A DNA stretch of 64,000 nt, from the NCBI GenBank assembly GCA_033675265.1, contig JAUJYZ010001316.1, positions 372,001 to 436,000 on the forward strand. Direction: 5' to 3'. Shown piece by piece: positions 11,684-22,788 of this stretch. Position 1 is the stretch's first letter. Each line of letters starts with the position of its first letter. The DNA comes from Actinostola sp. cb2023 (lineage: Eukaryota; Cnidaria; Anthozoa; Actiniaria; Actinostolidae). The position numbers were made by a program, and so were the translations under genes. Below the pieces are notes generated by a model, which was given only the letters and a program-made list of their open reading frames with translations, did no database searches and was not told where the DNA came from.

Positions 11684-14600
11684 ATGTTTTTCAATTTCAA
11701 CAATTCCTTTTGGGAATTATTCCATCTTAGAACTGATTTAGAAGCCATGGAAAACATCATCAAACAGCCGAAGAGAGGCAGGCCGCCATCGTCTTCGAGT
11801 GGGAAAAATCGACTCTTAAATCGGCAATTCTGGCGTTTACGCCACAAAACAATTTATTTGGATACAACAGTCCACTCAACATGGAAATCTCTCAAGTCGT
11901 CCAGTGTTTTTAACAATGATTCGGCATTTGCTGCACATCTTCTGTCGCTAGAGATGAGGAGGAGAGAAAAGTGAGTAAAGAAACTTTGCTTCAATGGCTG
12001 AAAATCGAGTCATTTGATCTCATCTCTTGACTCTTCTATTAATACTAATACACATTTTTGTTTTCTGATAGGATGCCTGACCAAGTAAATGCTCGTAATA
12101 CCCGTAAGAGAAAATTATCGTCTGAATATGAAAGAGGTAAGATACCAAGTGACCTCTATAAATCTATTTACATGTAGTCTTTTTTTAATTTTATTATGAA
12201 ATTTTGTGTAGGACCTGAACCCATATCATCTTCAACTCCGTTGAAAAATAAATGTACAAAAAGACAAGTTACTTCAAGACAAGCTACCTCAAACAGGTAA
12301 AAAAAATGGGTAAAGTAGGGCACGTAATATTGTTATAAGTTATAAGTTACATGTACTGTACATGTACGTGTTATATCGAGGTTTATATTTCCATGTTCGT
12401 CAACTGATTATCGAAATGTGTCAACTTGTTCTCGAGTTTTATTTTCTATTTATTTTCAACAACACTTTATAATTCGCAAGGTTCTCGAATATACAGTGAA
12501 ATCTTAGCTTGATCTTTTCTTTTTTCTTTTTATTTCATGTACATGTATCATCGAATATTATTAATGGATTTACTGCTTTGCTGTTCATTCTTTTTAGTAC
12601 AAGTTATGTGGATGTTACCAGCTCTTCTTCCTATCGAATTGAGAATGACACTGTAATTGTAGAGTGCTCTGAGTATGAAGAACATGGAGGTAAATGTTTT
12701 ATACATTGATCTTTAGATGTACTGTAGGTTTGTGTAGAACAAGTCCAAGCAATACGTGTACATGTAGGTGATGATGATGATACAATAATAATATTATCGC
12801 CACAACTTTAGACAAATCATGACAGCTGTATGAGTAGACAGTCCACTAACCCTAGAGTTAGGGTCGGTCGTAGCTGTGTATAGACAGTCCACTAACCCTT
12901 GGGTGTAGGGGTACTATTGTCCAATAAACACATGGATCAGGAGATATTTTATCTTTTTCGGTCACAGTATAGTCATAGTAGGTGTGTACAATGTAGATAG
13001 ATATTCTTTTTTGTGTCATATATGTATCTTTAGAATACCACAACTGACTACTATAGTGAAACTCATAATCTGATTGGTTCAAAACTAACCTACTATCAGC
13101 CGATACACGGCATTTCTGAGTTGTCCAAAATGGCTTCTGCTCACTTGTGTTTTGCGAAAGTTACAAATGAAATTAATGAAAACACAAATAAAAATATGTT
13201 TTATAGCTAGTCAGCTATGGTATTCTAAAACAGATAGAAGGCTGGCACTCTCGCCTTCTATATCGGCTCTGATTGTTGACTCCGAGCTGGCACCCCATGC
13301 CAACTACATTGTATCTGGCCAACTTGAGTTCGCCTTCTATCTGTTAAATAGAAATGTTGTAGGGGAGTTCCCCTTCCTATGGTTAATCTGTAATAAATGA
13401 ATATTAAATAACTGTCTGTTTTAGTTGCTGAAGAAGAGAACCGAGAAACTGCTGATACGGATTTGAATTTGCCAATTGTTGATGATGTGGGGTAAGATTT
13501 ATATTATCATTAAAATGAATGTTTTAGGATATTAAGCAGCAAATACTTTGTCATATCATGCATTATTATTGATCATATTAAATTTTGATATCATCGATTG
13601 TTAATCAATACTAATCAACAGTGAGTCTTTGACTTTGTACATGAGTTGTGTGACATACTGTATCTGACTCACCATGAAATAAAATTTTGCAGTTGAATGA
13701 AATATGTATTGCATGTTAGCAAGCAAACTATCATCTTTGTGAATTGATATTTTATGACTTTTCAGGTTCTATTTAGAAGAGGCACTTCAAGAAATTCACA
13801 GAGATGAAGAATACAGTGATTCTGACACAGATACAGCTTTATCAGATGATATAGAAAGGTGATAAATAAGTTATTTATTCATAATTTTATCATCAAAAAG
13901 GAAATCGTTTAAAGACAATATTAAATTCATGTTTATTTATGGCTTATATACATTGTGTATGTGTAGATTGCTGGATGACGATGATGACAATGACGCTCTT
14001 TCAGGCAACAATTTGGATGACTCAGTTGTTCCTCCTGATAATCCTGATTCAGACACAGTTTCAGTCCCAGTCCCAGTCCCAGTCCCAGTCCCAGTCCCAG
14101 TCCCAGTCCCAGTCCCAGTCCCAGTCCCAGTCCCAGTCCCAGTCCCAGTCCCAGTCCCAGTCCCAGTCCCAGTCCCAGTCCCAGTCCCAGTCCCAGTCCC
14201 AGTCCCAGTCCCAGTCCCAGTCCCAGTCCCAGTCCCAGCACCAGTCCCAGTCCCAGTCCAAGTGCCAGTCCCAGCAGAAGAAATCGCATCCAACAGTCAT
14301 TCAATGGAAACCCATTCAAATTTGTTTAGAAGATCTGAAGAGGAAGAGCTATTGAAATGTGAAGTCAATATTGTAAATGCTACCAAAGTGATATGCTGCA
14401 TCGATTTGATTCTGGAGTTGTTTAAGAAAGTTCAATGTGAACATTGTAGCTCACCAGTATCAGTACATAATCACAGAATGCAAGGATGTACCATGGTTAT
14501 ATATTTCAAGTGCAACAAAGGACATACAGGGAAATGGGCATCGTCTTATGAATATGATGGTATTTTCAGCACCAACCTCCAGGCTGCCGCATCAACTTTG

Positions 14601-17600
14601 CTAACTGGCAACAATCATAAGAAGATCCAACTGTTCACTAGGTGTTTGGGACTAAGCTACATCTCAGACTCAACTTATTACAGAATACAAAGACTCTACT
14701 GTTTACCTGCCGTTTGCGAGTGGTGGCAATGGATGAGAATGAAGATTCTGAACGACATTCGTGCTGAGGATGTAATTCTCAGTGGTGATGGCCAGTGCGA
14801 CTCCCCTGGCCATACAGCAAAATATCTCTGCTACTATTTAATGGATCATGCGAAGAACTTGGTGATCCATGTAGAAATAGTAGACAAGAGGCAAACACAA
14901 GGAAATTCCTCGATAATGGAAAGGTTTGCTTTGGATAAATCCCTTGTCAGTCTACATGATACTATCAACATCGTGGAAGTAGTAACAGATGCTTCTTCAA
15001 CCATTAAGAAGATGATAGGTATGACTTTTCAGATCTCTACTTGTTCTTTCATGGTCCACTCTTTATCAATAAAATAGTGAAACATGGTGATGACATCATC
15101 AGTAACATTTTAATGAACTACTAGTTGTAAGGCATAAGTACCAAAACAATGCTGCAGTTACTATGAAGACATTGTTGTGTCATAAAGTGCAAACAATATA
15201 CAGTATATTTGAAACAGTACTATTTTTAAATAGTGCTGTCTATTGTGCTATGCCTATTGTGCTGTAGTGTTATGTCTATTGTTTGCTATGTGTTTCATCA
15301 GTGCTACATTTGTATTTGATACTAATTAGTGCTAATTATATATAGTACTGTTACATGGGTATACATTTGTATTGTTTGCACTCTACCACCATTCTTGCAT
15401 GACCATCTATTGAATAGAAATTAATAACACTGTTTTTTTTTCCTAGCGGACAATTTCAAGAACATTTTCCATTCACTGGATATTTGGCACAAGGCCAAAA
15501 GCATCCGAAAAAGTATTGCAAAGGTAATTTGTCTTTACTACAGTGTATGACTCCAAGTATTGGGTCCATTTATATTGTTTGATGTTAATTAATTTTATTT
15601 ATTTATTCCATATTCCCTTCATGACCCGTGCTGTTGGGTCACTTGCTAATTTGTTGTCTTATTGCTTTGCTATTTTATAACTTAGATTTCTAAAGCAAAG
15701 GCCATGAAGAAAATAAACATGTGGTCAAATGAGATCATTAATCATTTTTGGCATTGCTGCGAGATAACTTCACAACAGTCTGGTTTAAGTTTGGAGGAGG
15801 CTGAAGCACTATTGAAAGTATACATTCCACTTGTATAATACAGTCATTCTCAAAAAGGTTGTCCAGATGAAAATACTACAATACTACAATAAAGTCATGT
15901 GATTCGTTATATATATGTACAACCTTTTTGAGAATGACTATATGTACATTTTATTACAATAATAATTATTACTATTACTATTGGTTATTGCAATATTTTT
16001 ATCAGTACTTTTTCATCTAATTCTTTTGTTTTCAGTGAGAAGCAGTCATTTTGTTGTTTTTGCATTGTTCTAAATTCTAATTTGTATTGCAGACCCAGTG
16101 GATTGGTCTGCTACACCACGTTTGTAACAACCATGAATGGGTGGAGGGCAAATGTGACCATGACGAAATCAATCCAGAGACCCACAAGCTTCCCTGGTTT
16201 GACAGGCGTGACAAGGACTTTGAAGCTCTTCAAAAAATTGTCTGTGATCCCATTTTACTTGGCAGTTTCAAATACTATGTCAAATTCAGGTACATGCACA
16301 TATCACTATAGTAGTAATGACTGTCAGTTAGAGTGCAATCAATATAGAGTGCAAACACTAAAACCGTGAAACAGCTAGTGCTAACTTTAATTAACTAGTA
16401 CTTACTAAATAGTGCCTTTTTTGCCTATCAATTGTTGCATTGGTGCTATTTAGCACTAATTACATGTAGTTAGTACTGTTTCACAGTTTTAGTGTTTGCT
16501 CTATTTGTGAAACAGTTCTATATAATTAGCACTAATTTATAGTGCTAAATAGCTCTGATGGTACAATAGACTGAGTGATTCCAATAAACTTGGGCATTTC
16601 TACATGTAACATGTAACAATACACAATATTAGATACTTTTCTTTTCTTTTGTTCCTTTGCATCTAATAAACAATGACAGCTACTGAATTAGTAGTGCCCA
16701 TGTTTATTGGAATCACTAGACATATGGGACTATTTAGTACTATTTAAAAATAGTAGTTTCACTGATATATTGTTTGCACTCTACATTGTACCACTCATAT
16801 TCACAAGTACTGATAAATGTACATGTATATGATGAATTTCCTAGACATACTGGTTCTCTGGAGTCCATCAATTCAATGTCCCTTATGTATGCTCCTAAAA
16901 GATGTGCATTTCAGTAAGTATCTCCATAACTACTGGATTATATGTGGTCTTACCCAATACAGTGCATCATGCATTACCAGAGTGAAATGTTATCCGTTGT
17001 AAACCTGTGGTATGCTTTTTTATAAATCAAAACAGCAACAACAACAGCAACAATCAATAATGGTTTTGTTTATTGAGTAGCATACAGTATGAAGTGAGAA
17101 ATTGAGGAAGTGTAGGGGACAAGGAAAGAGGATGGAATACTTTGGAAGTCAATGTGTTATCACTCGGTAAAATGAAATGTTGATTTCTGGTAATTAATCA
17201 TTTTAATGCTAAAGCTAATTTTTGGTGTGAGGTATGCTGCACTGTACTTGTATAACACATATATTTCATGTATGACCTGTTTGTGTCAATCATTTTTATT
17301 TTTTTTATTTTTTTATTTTTGAAGAATCATCTTTAACACTTAAAATATTTTACTTTCTATTCTGTGCAGGAATGATGCCTTTGCTGCCCGAAAGCAACTT
17401 GCTGCTATTGATTACAATTATCATATTGACAGAAAATTATCTCGAGATAAAGAAGGAAAGCTAATTACTTCAAGGAAGTACAACAAAAGAACAAAGGTGT
17501 GGGATGAAATCAATGTAAAAGAAGACAAGGATTATGGCTATTTTCCCATTCTGTTGGCAAAGATATATAGAAACAGAGTGGAAAAGGGCATTGGCATGTT

Positions 17601-17712
17601 AGCTACCGTCCAAAGGAAAGAGTGTGACCCTCGACTGATAGCCCCTACAATTGCAGCAATTCCACCACCACCTACTGGAGAAATTAATAGAAAAAGTAGA
17701 TTCCGCACATGA
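11684..17712 (+). CDS. Kolobok transposase, 12 exons, 852 aa
   Basis: Catalyses element mobility in the nucleus by a DDE mechanism. Predicted exons: 11684-11970, 12072-12136, 12212-12296, 12598-12689, 13425-13491, 13766-13858, 13967-15018, 15447-15523, 15686-15817, 16093-16289, 16845-16913, 17370-17712. All introns are GT-AG and the summed length is exactly 853 codons with the stop. The start at 11684 is preferred because the same ATG is kept in the deletion derivative, while the ATG at 11746 is not. The N-terminus has an AT-hook-like KRGRPP. A long Val-Pro repeat lies in exon 7. Catalytic candidates are Asp ~503 ([16 protein letters not shown]) and Asp ~571 ([12 protein letters not shown]), followed by [12 protein letters not shown]. 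The third acidic residue probably lies in [17 protein letters not shown]. No stop or frameshift was found, so the copy may be functional. Confidence 0.9.
13023..13347 (-). mobile_element. Hairpin-headed TIR element, locus 1
   Basis: Lies in a Kolobok intron. A body at 13023-13237 has ~22-bp terminal repeats (TTTAGAATACCACAACTGAC against TTTTAGAATACCATAGCTGA on the other strand). A CCAATCAGA box (reverse complement at 13069-13078) lies near one end. Just outside the other end is a hairpin region (13231-13347) bounded by ACAGATAGAAGGC and GCCTTCTATCTG, with inner pairing of GGCACTC-like and GTGCC-like segments. No coding motif was seen. Confidence 0.6.
14063..14271 (+). repeat. CCCAGT hexanucleotide array in coding frame
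   Basis: About 34 near-perfect copies of the 6-bp unit CCCAGT within Kolobok exon 7, encoding an uninterrupted Val-Pro run with a few Ala and Gln substitutions at its end. The length is a multiple of three, so the frame is kept. None of the six frames contains a stop through the array, which explains several long shadow open frames here. Confidence 0.95.
15184..15384. mobile_element. Short inverted-repeat element, TAGAGTGCAA family
   Basis: Ends TAAAGTGCAAACAATA and TATTGTTTGCACTCTA are inverted copies. The interior is AT-rich with tandem-like AGTGCTA/AGTACTA motifs. Lies in a Kolobok intron between exons 7 and 8. Related copies lie at 16329-16787, 16345-16503 and 17890-18034. Confidence 0.75.
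15841..15940. mobile_element. Mariner-type short element (100 bp)
   Basis: CAGTCATTCTCAAAAAGGTT at the left and its complement at the right, flanked by TA dinucleotides. Sits in a Kolobok intron. The end sequence resembles that of the element at 31119-31359 (CAGTCAATCC...AAAAAGGTTGTCC), suggesting one Tc1/mariner-type family. Confidence 0.75.
16329..16787. mobile_element. Nested short elements in Kolobok intron 10
   Basis: An outer TAGAGTGCAATCAATA ... TATTGTTTGCACTCTA element appears to contain two further elements. One is the same family at 16345-16503 (ends TAGAGTGCAAACACTAAAAC). The other, at 16569-16718, has ends TGAGTGATTCCAATAAAC and GTTTATTGGAATCACTAG. The outer halves are 16329-16344, 16504-16568 and 16719-16787. 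Exon 11 downstream is undamaged. Confidence 0.65.
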
Positions 17713-17889
17713 ATTAATTTTAAAACCCATAAACATGGCAACATCAATAAGAGGTTCCCTCTGTATTATACAAACTTGTTTTGTGTAGTGTGTTTAGTGT
17801 TCTTATTTATTTCATGGGTAAGAAAGATCATTCTGTATGAATTTGTTTAGCTCTAACTTACAAAATAAATATCAACATACTTCAATATT

Positions 17890-18034
17890 TAGAGTGCAAT
17901 TTAGAAAAGTGTGAAATAGTACTAACTTTAAATAGTACTAAATAGTGCTATTTCTATTGTTTTCTATTGTTTCATTAGTGCTATTTAGTATTAATTAGTT
18001 ATTTAGTTTTCAAGCTTTTCTAAATTGCACTCTA
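17890..18034. mobile_element. Short inverted-repeat element, TAGAGTGCAA family
   Basis: Perfect 20-bp ends (TAGAGTGCAATTTAGAAAAG and complement) flank an AT-rich core of AGTACTAA-like motifs. It lies between the 3' ends of the two Kolobok genes. A further partial copy starts near 18786 (GAGTGCAAATAG). Confidence 0.85.
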
Positions 18035-18070
18035 TAACCTAACAAAATAAATAATAAATAACAATGATAC

Positions 18071-19509
18071 TCAATGCATTCTGAACCCCATATAAACCCC
18101 TGTTGGAGAACGGTATTTAGCTCTGATGGCCATGACAACACATGAAGGGGCAACTCGTCGGTTACCTTTGCCCAAGTATCCATACCTATCAAGTGTGTAC
18201 TGTCTATATGCAGCTTTACGGAAGGCCCGACTGCTATTGTCTTCTCTGTCATTTCTGATATCACCTCGATTTCTAATACTGAGCTGAAGCACTTCTGGAT
18301 CTAACACAAGCTTTGAAAATCGTGATAGCTTAGTTATACAAACTCTTTGTTGACAGCATTTGTTCTCGATTTCTTGTGGCATTGTAGAGCAGAAACCACA
18401 CTTGCACCATTCAGGTAAGGCACTTGATGGTTTAGGAGATGGATGGGGGAGTAAGGAATGACTTTGAATAATATTTGGTGCTGTATCATCATTTGGTGTT
18501 GCATCGTAGTCCTCTTCATCTAATAATAACAAAGACTGAATGTATTCCATACTACCAATACCTCTTTGCAAAGACTTGACAGCAAGCTTTCTTACAGTTT
18601 CATCATCCAATGTGCCTATGAATGCCTGTAATATATCCAAACAATAATAATAATGAACTTTATTAATGTGTCTTGTTCTAATAATAATAATAATCTAGTA
18701 ATACATGTAAGGATAATTGGAATATTGCACAACTTTTGTCAATCAATTGGGTATCAATTTATACATTTTTGATAGTCTAATGAATGGAGTGCAAATAGCT
18801 GATTGTAAAAGTAATACTAATTATGTAGTACTATTTAGTAAGAGTATTGTGTAAACAAATGTAAACAAACCTGTAGAAACAAATAAACTATGTATCTATG
18901 TAAGGGAGTTCTGCATAAAGTAAGAGTATACCTTGACATCTCCATTCTCTTTTACTCTTTCCTCATCTTCAGAAGCTCTAGGAGGTTCTGATGATGGTCT
19001 TGGTAATGGAATGTGGATCTAAACAATTGAAAGGGAAAATGATTGGGCGTTTTTATGTTATGTTGAGATTTATATCTACAATAAAAAAACACTTGTGAGC
19101 CAGTGATTGATTACATTCGGGCGTTATAACGCTTTGAGCATTAGAAAAAGTGCTTTATAAATATAAAGTATTATATATGTGAGGAATTTGTGGAATAACA
19201 AAATGACCTGCCTGGTTTTTGCAACTGATTTTCCGTGTTCCGCATTTACAGTGCGAGGAACAAGTTCTAGTTGCAGTTTTGCATGGACATCCGCGTCTCT
19301 TCTCGGTAGTCCTCGTTGAGCAGGATGTCTTACATTGACATGGCTCGTGAGCTGGCTAAACATTATTTGAAAGTCAAGTAAATACATGTGATTTATACGT
19401 ATACGGCGAAATACATTGTCAAGTTGAATCAAATATGAACACTTACCACTTCGATTGCGAAGGAATCTTGATCAGAAATTGTAGACACAGTAGTGTTCGT
19501 ACTGTTCAT
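18071..19509 (-). CDS. Kolobok-borne CXC-like + P2X7 ballast-domain protein, 282 aa
   Basis: Four exons on minus: 19509-19447, 19355-19212, 19018-18932, 18625-18071, all phase 0. The second intron is best read as GC-AG (CAG|GCAGGT). Exon 2 (residues 22-69) is cysteine-rich, with PCQCKTSC, RRGCPCKTATRTC and HCKCGTRKISC, resembling CXC/tesmin-type metal-binding modules. Exon 4 holds, from residue ~172, the P2X7 cytoplasmic ballast signature: WCKCGFCSTMP, ENKCCQQRVC, LVLDPEVLQ, SRAFRKAAYRQYTL, then RRVAPSCVVMAIRAKY and GVYMGF at the C-terminus. There is no channel or membrane segment, so this is not a P2X receptor. Its position inside the TTAA-flanked termini, convergent with the transposase, marks it as transposon cargo. 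A role in DNA or zinc-dependent protein binding is inferred only. The frame is intact. Confidence 0.85.
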
Positions 19510-19669
19510 GACTTTTGAAACAAAAAAAACTCACGTGGAACGACTTGTCAACCCGGCGAACGCAAGGTGAACGATCAGCTGAACATCTTTTTGGTTCCCA
19601 GGCTTCCCAACCGTTTGTTATTGTTATTGTTTTAATGCGCATGCGTCAGGCTTGACACTGCCCCTTTAA

Positions 19670-19937
19670 TGTTATTGTAGACTGCACAGAAATTGAAATG
19701 GAGAAGCCCTCGTCTCTAGATGCACAATCGGCTTGTTATTCCTCATATAAGTCTAGAACCACTATGAAAGCCCTCTTAGGTATTACTCCCAGCGGAGTGT
19801 TATGTTTTGTAAGTGAATTTTTCCCTGGCAGTACGTCAGATAAAGAAATTACTATTCAGAGTGGATCTTTAAGTAAACTTAACCCTGGAGACCAAGTTAT
19901 GGCAGATAAAGGGTTCAACTGCCAAGATGAATTAGTA
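19670..19937 (+). pseudogene. DDE_Tnp_4 catalytic core, middle segment
   Basis: Continuation of the THAP-HTH gene after the Kolobok. IVDCTEIEMEKPSS contains the first catalytic Asp, followed by ALLGITPSGVLCFVSEFFPG, STSDKEI (second Asp) and MADKGFNCQDEL. It stops abruptly at 19937 where the hairpin of the next insertion begins. The remainder (VGATLVIPAF onward) resumes at 22318. Confidence 0.85.
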
Positions 19938-21139
19938 GTGGTAATCATTAGTGTGCGAGTGCAATTAACGATTAATAGTGTGAGTGATGTTTAAAAATCC
20001 TAACAAAATTGCACGAGCCGTAGGCGAGTGCAATTTGTGGGATTTTTAAACATCACGAGCACTATTAATCGTTAATTGTACGAGCATACTAATGATTACC
20101 GTTTAATAATATTGATGCAAAAATTGGCAAAGCAAATATATTACGCGCGGTTTATGGGAAGCCATTCGATAGTAAATAAACAAAACATCAATGTCAAACT
20201 GGTGAGTTTTTATTGGACAAAGCCGTGACAAGCAACCACCGTGTTGAGATTGTACAAGAACTAGGTAGACTATAAAAAGAGCCGAGTCGGCATCAAACAG
20301 TGTTCTATAACTTAAATGTCCTCAACGAAAGGACCTGTTTATCACGTACTTCAGTATTACAATATTTACACTGTGACAAGCTGGTAAACAATTTAAGTGA
20401 ATTGAAATATACAAGTTTAGATCGGACCTCGTGCGTTCAAAATCACCGACACGGCCATGAATCAAACTTCAAAGAAACAGTTGAGTTCAAAAAACTACAC
20501 AATTCACTCAGGAAATCGACTTCTGTCCGACTTTAAATGTGACAGTGCAGTTGTAGCATTGGCTTGGAAAAAGTGATGTCAGTTTGGCCGAAAAAACTGG
20601 TTCAAGAAATTCTGCCGATCGAGTAGCATTTCGGCGTTGGCTCTTTCGTTGCCGAACGACATGATGGACAACAACAGGGTTGATATGATGGACTGATATG
20701 AATGGTGGCATTTTCTTCTGCTTGCTCTTCTGGTAGTAGATGACTGATGTAGTGGCTAAAGGTAAGCTCTCTCAATTCACATTCGTCGTCCTCTTCGTAG
20801 TCATCGAGCTACCTTTTCTCGCTTCTGACTTCTGTGGCCGTCAGCTGGACATCGCCGATCTTAGAACAGTGATTTGATTTGAACTTTTACAGCTTTTACG
20901 TGTTGAATTACAGCCTCTTCATTTAGATTTGGGAATCGTTCCCGGTCAGCCGACATCTTTTCAAAGGCGAGAACATTTTCTTACAAAAATACGCCATTCG
21001 TTTCCATAGCAACCAAAGTAATTTGCACCGAATTAACAACTTTTTGCATCGAATTACTTTTTTTTTGCACACTATTCAAAATAAACATGGCAGTGCTCAA
21101 CCAATCAGAATTGAGTATTTTTGCATCTATATTATTAGT
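19938..21139. mobile_element. Hairpin-headed TIR element A (locus 2)
   Basis: A ~160-bp hairpin (arms 19941-20010 and 20030-20101, around GATTAATAGTG and AAACATCAC) is followed by a body with terminal repeats TAATAATATTGATGCAAAAA (20106) and the complement of TAATAATATAGATGCAAAAA (ending 21139). CCAATCAGA lies at 21101-21109, near the right end. On minus, an ATG at 20957 opens MSADRERFPNLNEEAV, which faintly recalls the start of Crypton-like (KIAA1958/QRICH1-type) recombinase ORFs. It is broken soon after. The hairpin is part of the mobile unit because it abuts the interrupted transposase codons. Confidence 0.65.
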
Positions 21140-21140
21140 T

Positions 21141-22317
21141 AAGAAATAAGAAACGTTTTCCGTGTTTGCACAGGCTTATGCAAACCGAGGGGAAGTTTGG
21201 GAGAACTCGAGAGCAGACAGTGAAAACCTGAGACCGCAGGTCGAGGGTTTTCACCTGCTCGAGAGTTCTTCCAAACTTTCCCGAGGTTTGCATAAGCCTG
21301 TGCAAACACGGAAAAACGTTTTTTATTTCTTTTATAAAATAACTACAAGGTTATTTAGGAATATTTTATTATATTATATATATAAGTTTTCAGTGATCAA
21401 ATGTGCGATTCTCCTGAAAAGCGTCAGAAATCGCGTGATATCCAATGAAATTTCACGAAAGAAATCAAGTTTAGACAAAGCGAGTCATAATTTGATAGAA
21501 AACTACAGAAATATGTATTTTCTGGACTTCTTATGTGAACTCTGTACACTTAAAAAGGAAGCAAAGTGAGAAAAGCCGATTTACTGACAATGAATCGCCA
21601 AAACAATCTGAAATAGTTGTGAATTTGATGAATGGAGAAGTAGCCGAAGTCAAGTAGCCGAAATGCAGTCTTTGTCGTATTTTCTATGATTTCCTCGCTT
21701 TGTTCGACTAGAATAAGTCAAAGATGGACGTTCCTGAGACACCAGAAGCTATTGTTTTCTCCGTTAAACACTTTTCTTGCTGGAGAAAGAGGTAAAACTT
21801 TGCTGTACAGTTGGACATTTTTCACACACGGCTGTAAGGCCGTACTTATTGCAAGCTTAAATTTGTTGTTTGTAGCTACAAGAAACGCTTCGTTTAGTAT
21901 GGAAATGGTATCGTTTATTAGCTCTACATTTCAACAAACGACTGAGTATGTGTTTGAGAATCCTGAGCAGTTAATATATTTATTTTTTCTTCGATATTGT
22001 ACACAAATTTCAACCATTTGTCGTCGCTTCTTGAAGTTGAAGCGTAAGCGTATTGAAATTTTTGTTATTGACAAAACTTGAAGTTTCTGTTTGAAAACAG
22101 CAACAACATAACTGGTCAAGAAAGAAATATGATTCCATGGTCGTTGTTAAAAATGTATTTAGTAAATAAAATTATTTTTGACAACAAACAAATGTCGTTC
22201 AAATTCACTGAATCGCTCTTTGACATGTCTTGGCCGAAAACCGTGTTTGCATAGCCTCATGAAACACGGCTAATCAGCCAATCAGAGCGCGCGTTATATA
22301 AAAGTTATTTTATAACT
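21141..22317. mobile_element. Hairpin-headed TIR element B (locus 3)
   Basis: A hairpin of ~143 bp (21166-21308; arms around GTGTTTGCACAGGCTTATGC and its complement) is followed by a body bounded by TTATAAAATAACT (21335) and its complement (22303-22315). GCCAATCAGAGCGCGCG lies just inside the right end at 22277. An open frame of 131 codons (21686-22081) has no recognisable domain. It is inserted next to element A, inside the DDE gene. Confidence 0.65.
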
Positions 22318-22540
22318 TCTGTTGGTGCTACTCTAGTAATTCCTGCATTTTAAAAATGCATCAAACAATTTTCTAAAGAACAAACTGAACACAATAAGAA
22401 GGTAGCTAGTTTGAGAATTCACGTTGAAAGACTGATGGAAAGGATAAAAAAACTGGCACATTTTCGACCACAAGATTCCTATAACTTTAACACCACTTGC
22501 TTCAGATATATTAATTGTTGTGAGTGCATTATCTAATGTG
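22318..22540 (+). pseudogene. DDE_Tnp_4 C-terminal segment
   Basis: Resumes the transposase with VGATLVIPAF, then in a shifted frame QFSKEQTEHNKKVASLRIHV and ERLMERIK, which carries the catalytic Glu of the DDE_Tnp_4 fold (HVERxxxRIK pattern). At least one indel near 22354 breaks the frame. The gene fades out in AT-rich sequence before the short element at 22573. Confidence 0.7.
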
Positions 22541-22572
22541 AGTGCATTATCTTAATTAATTAATATAAAATA

Positions 22573-22788
22573 AACTTGAATAGGGCAGCGCGGTAATTCT
22601 AAAAATAGCTTCAAGATTCAAGATTTTATATCTTTCAGCTAAAGTTAGAATAACAACTCGATTAAACAAATAATTACTTCGATCGGCAATGAAAATTGTC
22701 TGCTAAAAGTTAAATACAAGTTTGTTTGTCTGAGTTATGCCTTTGTTCAAATTCTTGTGACGTCATAACCGCGCAGCCCTATTTAAGT
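22573..22788. mobile_element. Short inverted-repeat element
   Basis: Ends AACTTGAATAGGGCAGCGCG and, on the opposite strand, AACTTAAATAGGGCTGCGCG. The AACTT at each end may be part of the repeat or of a target duplication. Non-coding core with ATTCTAAAAATAG. Lies between the convergent genes of the ISL2EU-like element. Confidence 0.75.

Larger units (their letters stand above)
11517..19665. mobile_element. Kolobok DNA transposon, apparently intact (8149 bp)
   Basis: Both ends read AGGGGCAGTGTCAAGC inward and are flanked by TTAA. TTAA target duplications with a purine-rich terminus fit the Kolobok superfamily. It holds a 12-exon transposase on plus (11684-17712) and a 4-exon accessory gene on minus (18071-19509) whose 3' ends face each other about 360 bp apart. 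All predicted splice joints keep the frames open. It sits inside the DDE_Tnp_4 gene of the ISL2EU-like element. Short inverted-repeat elements occupy introns and the intergenic gap but no exon. A deletion derivative lies at 33960-34644. Confidence 0.9.

Noticed and set aside
13933..14355. Several long open frames rich in Gly-Leu, Gly-Thr, Asp-Trp or Ser-Gln
   Set aside because: They are other-frame readings of the CCCAGT hexanucleotide array inside the Kolobok transposase exon. No frame of that array contains a stop.
18071..18640. P2X receptor channel gene
   Set aside because: Only the cytoplasmic ballast-type domain is present. There are no transmembrane segments or extracellular P2X cysteines in any exon, and the gene lies within a transposon.
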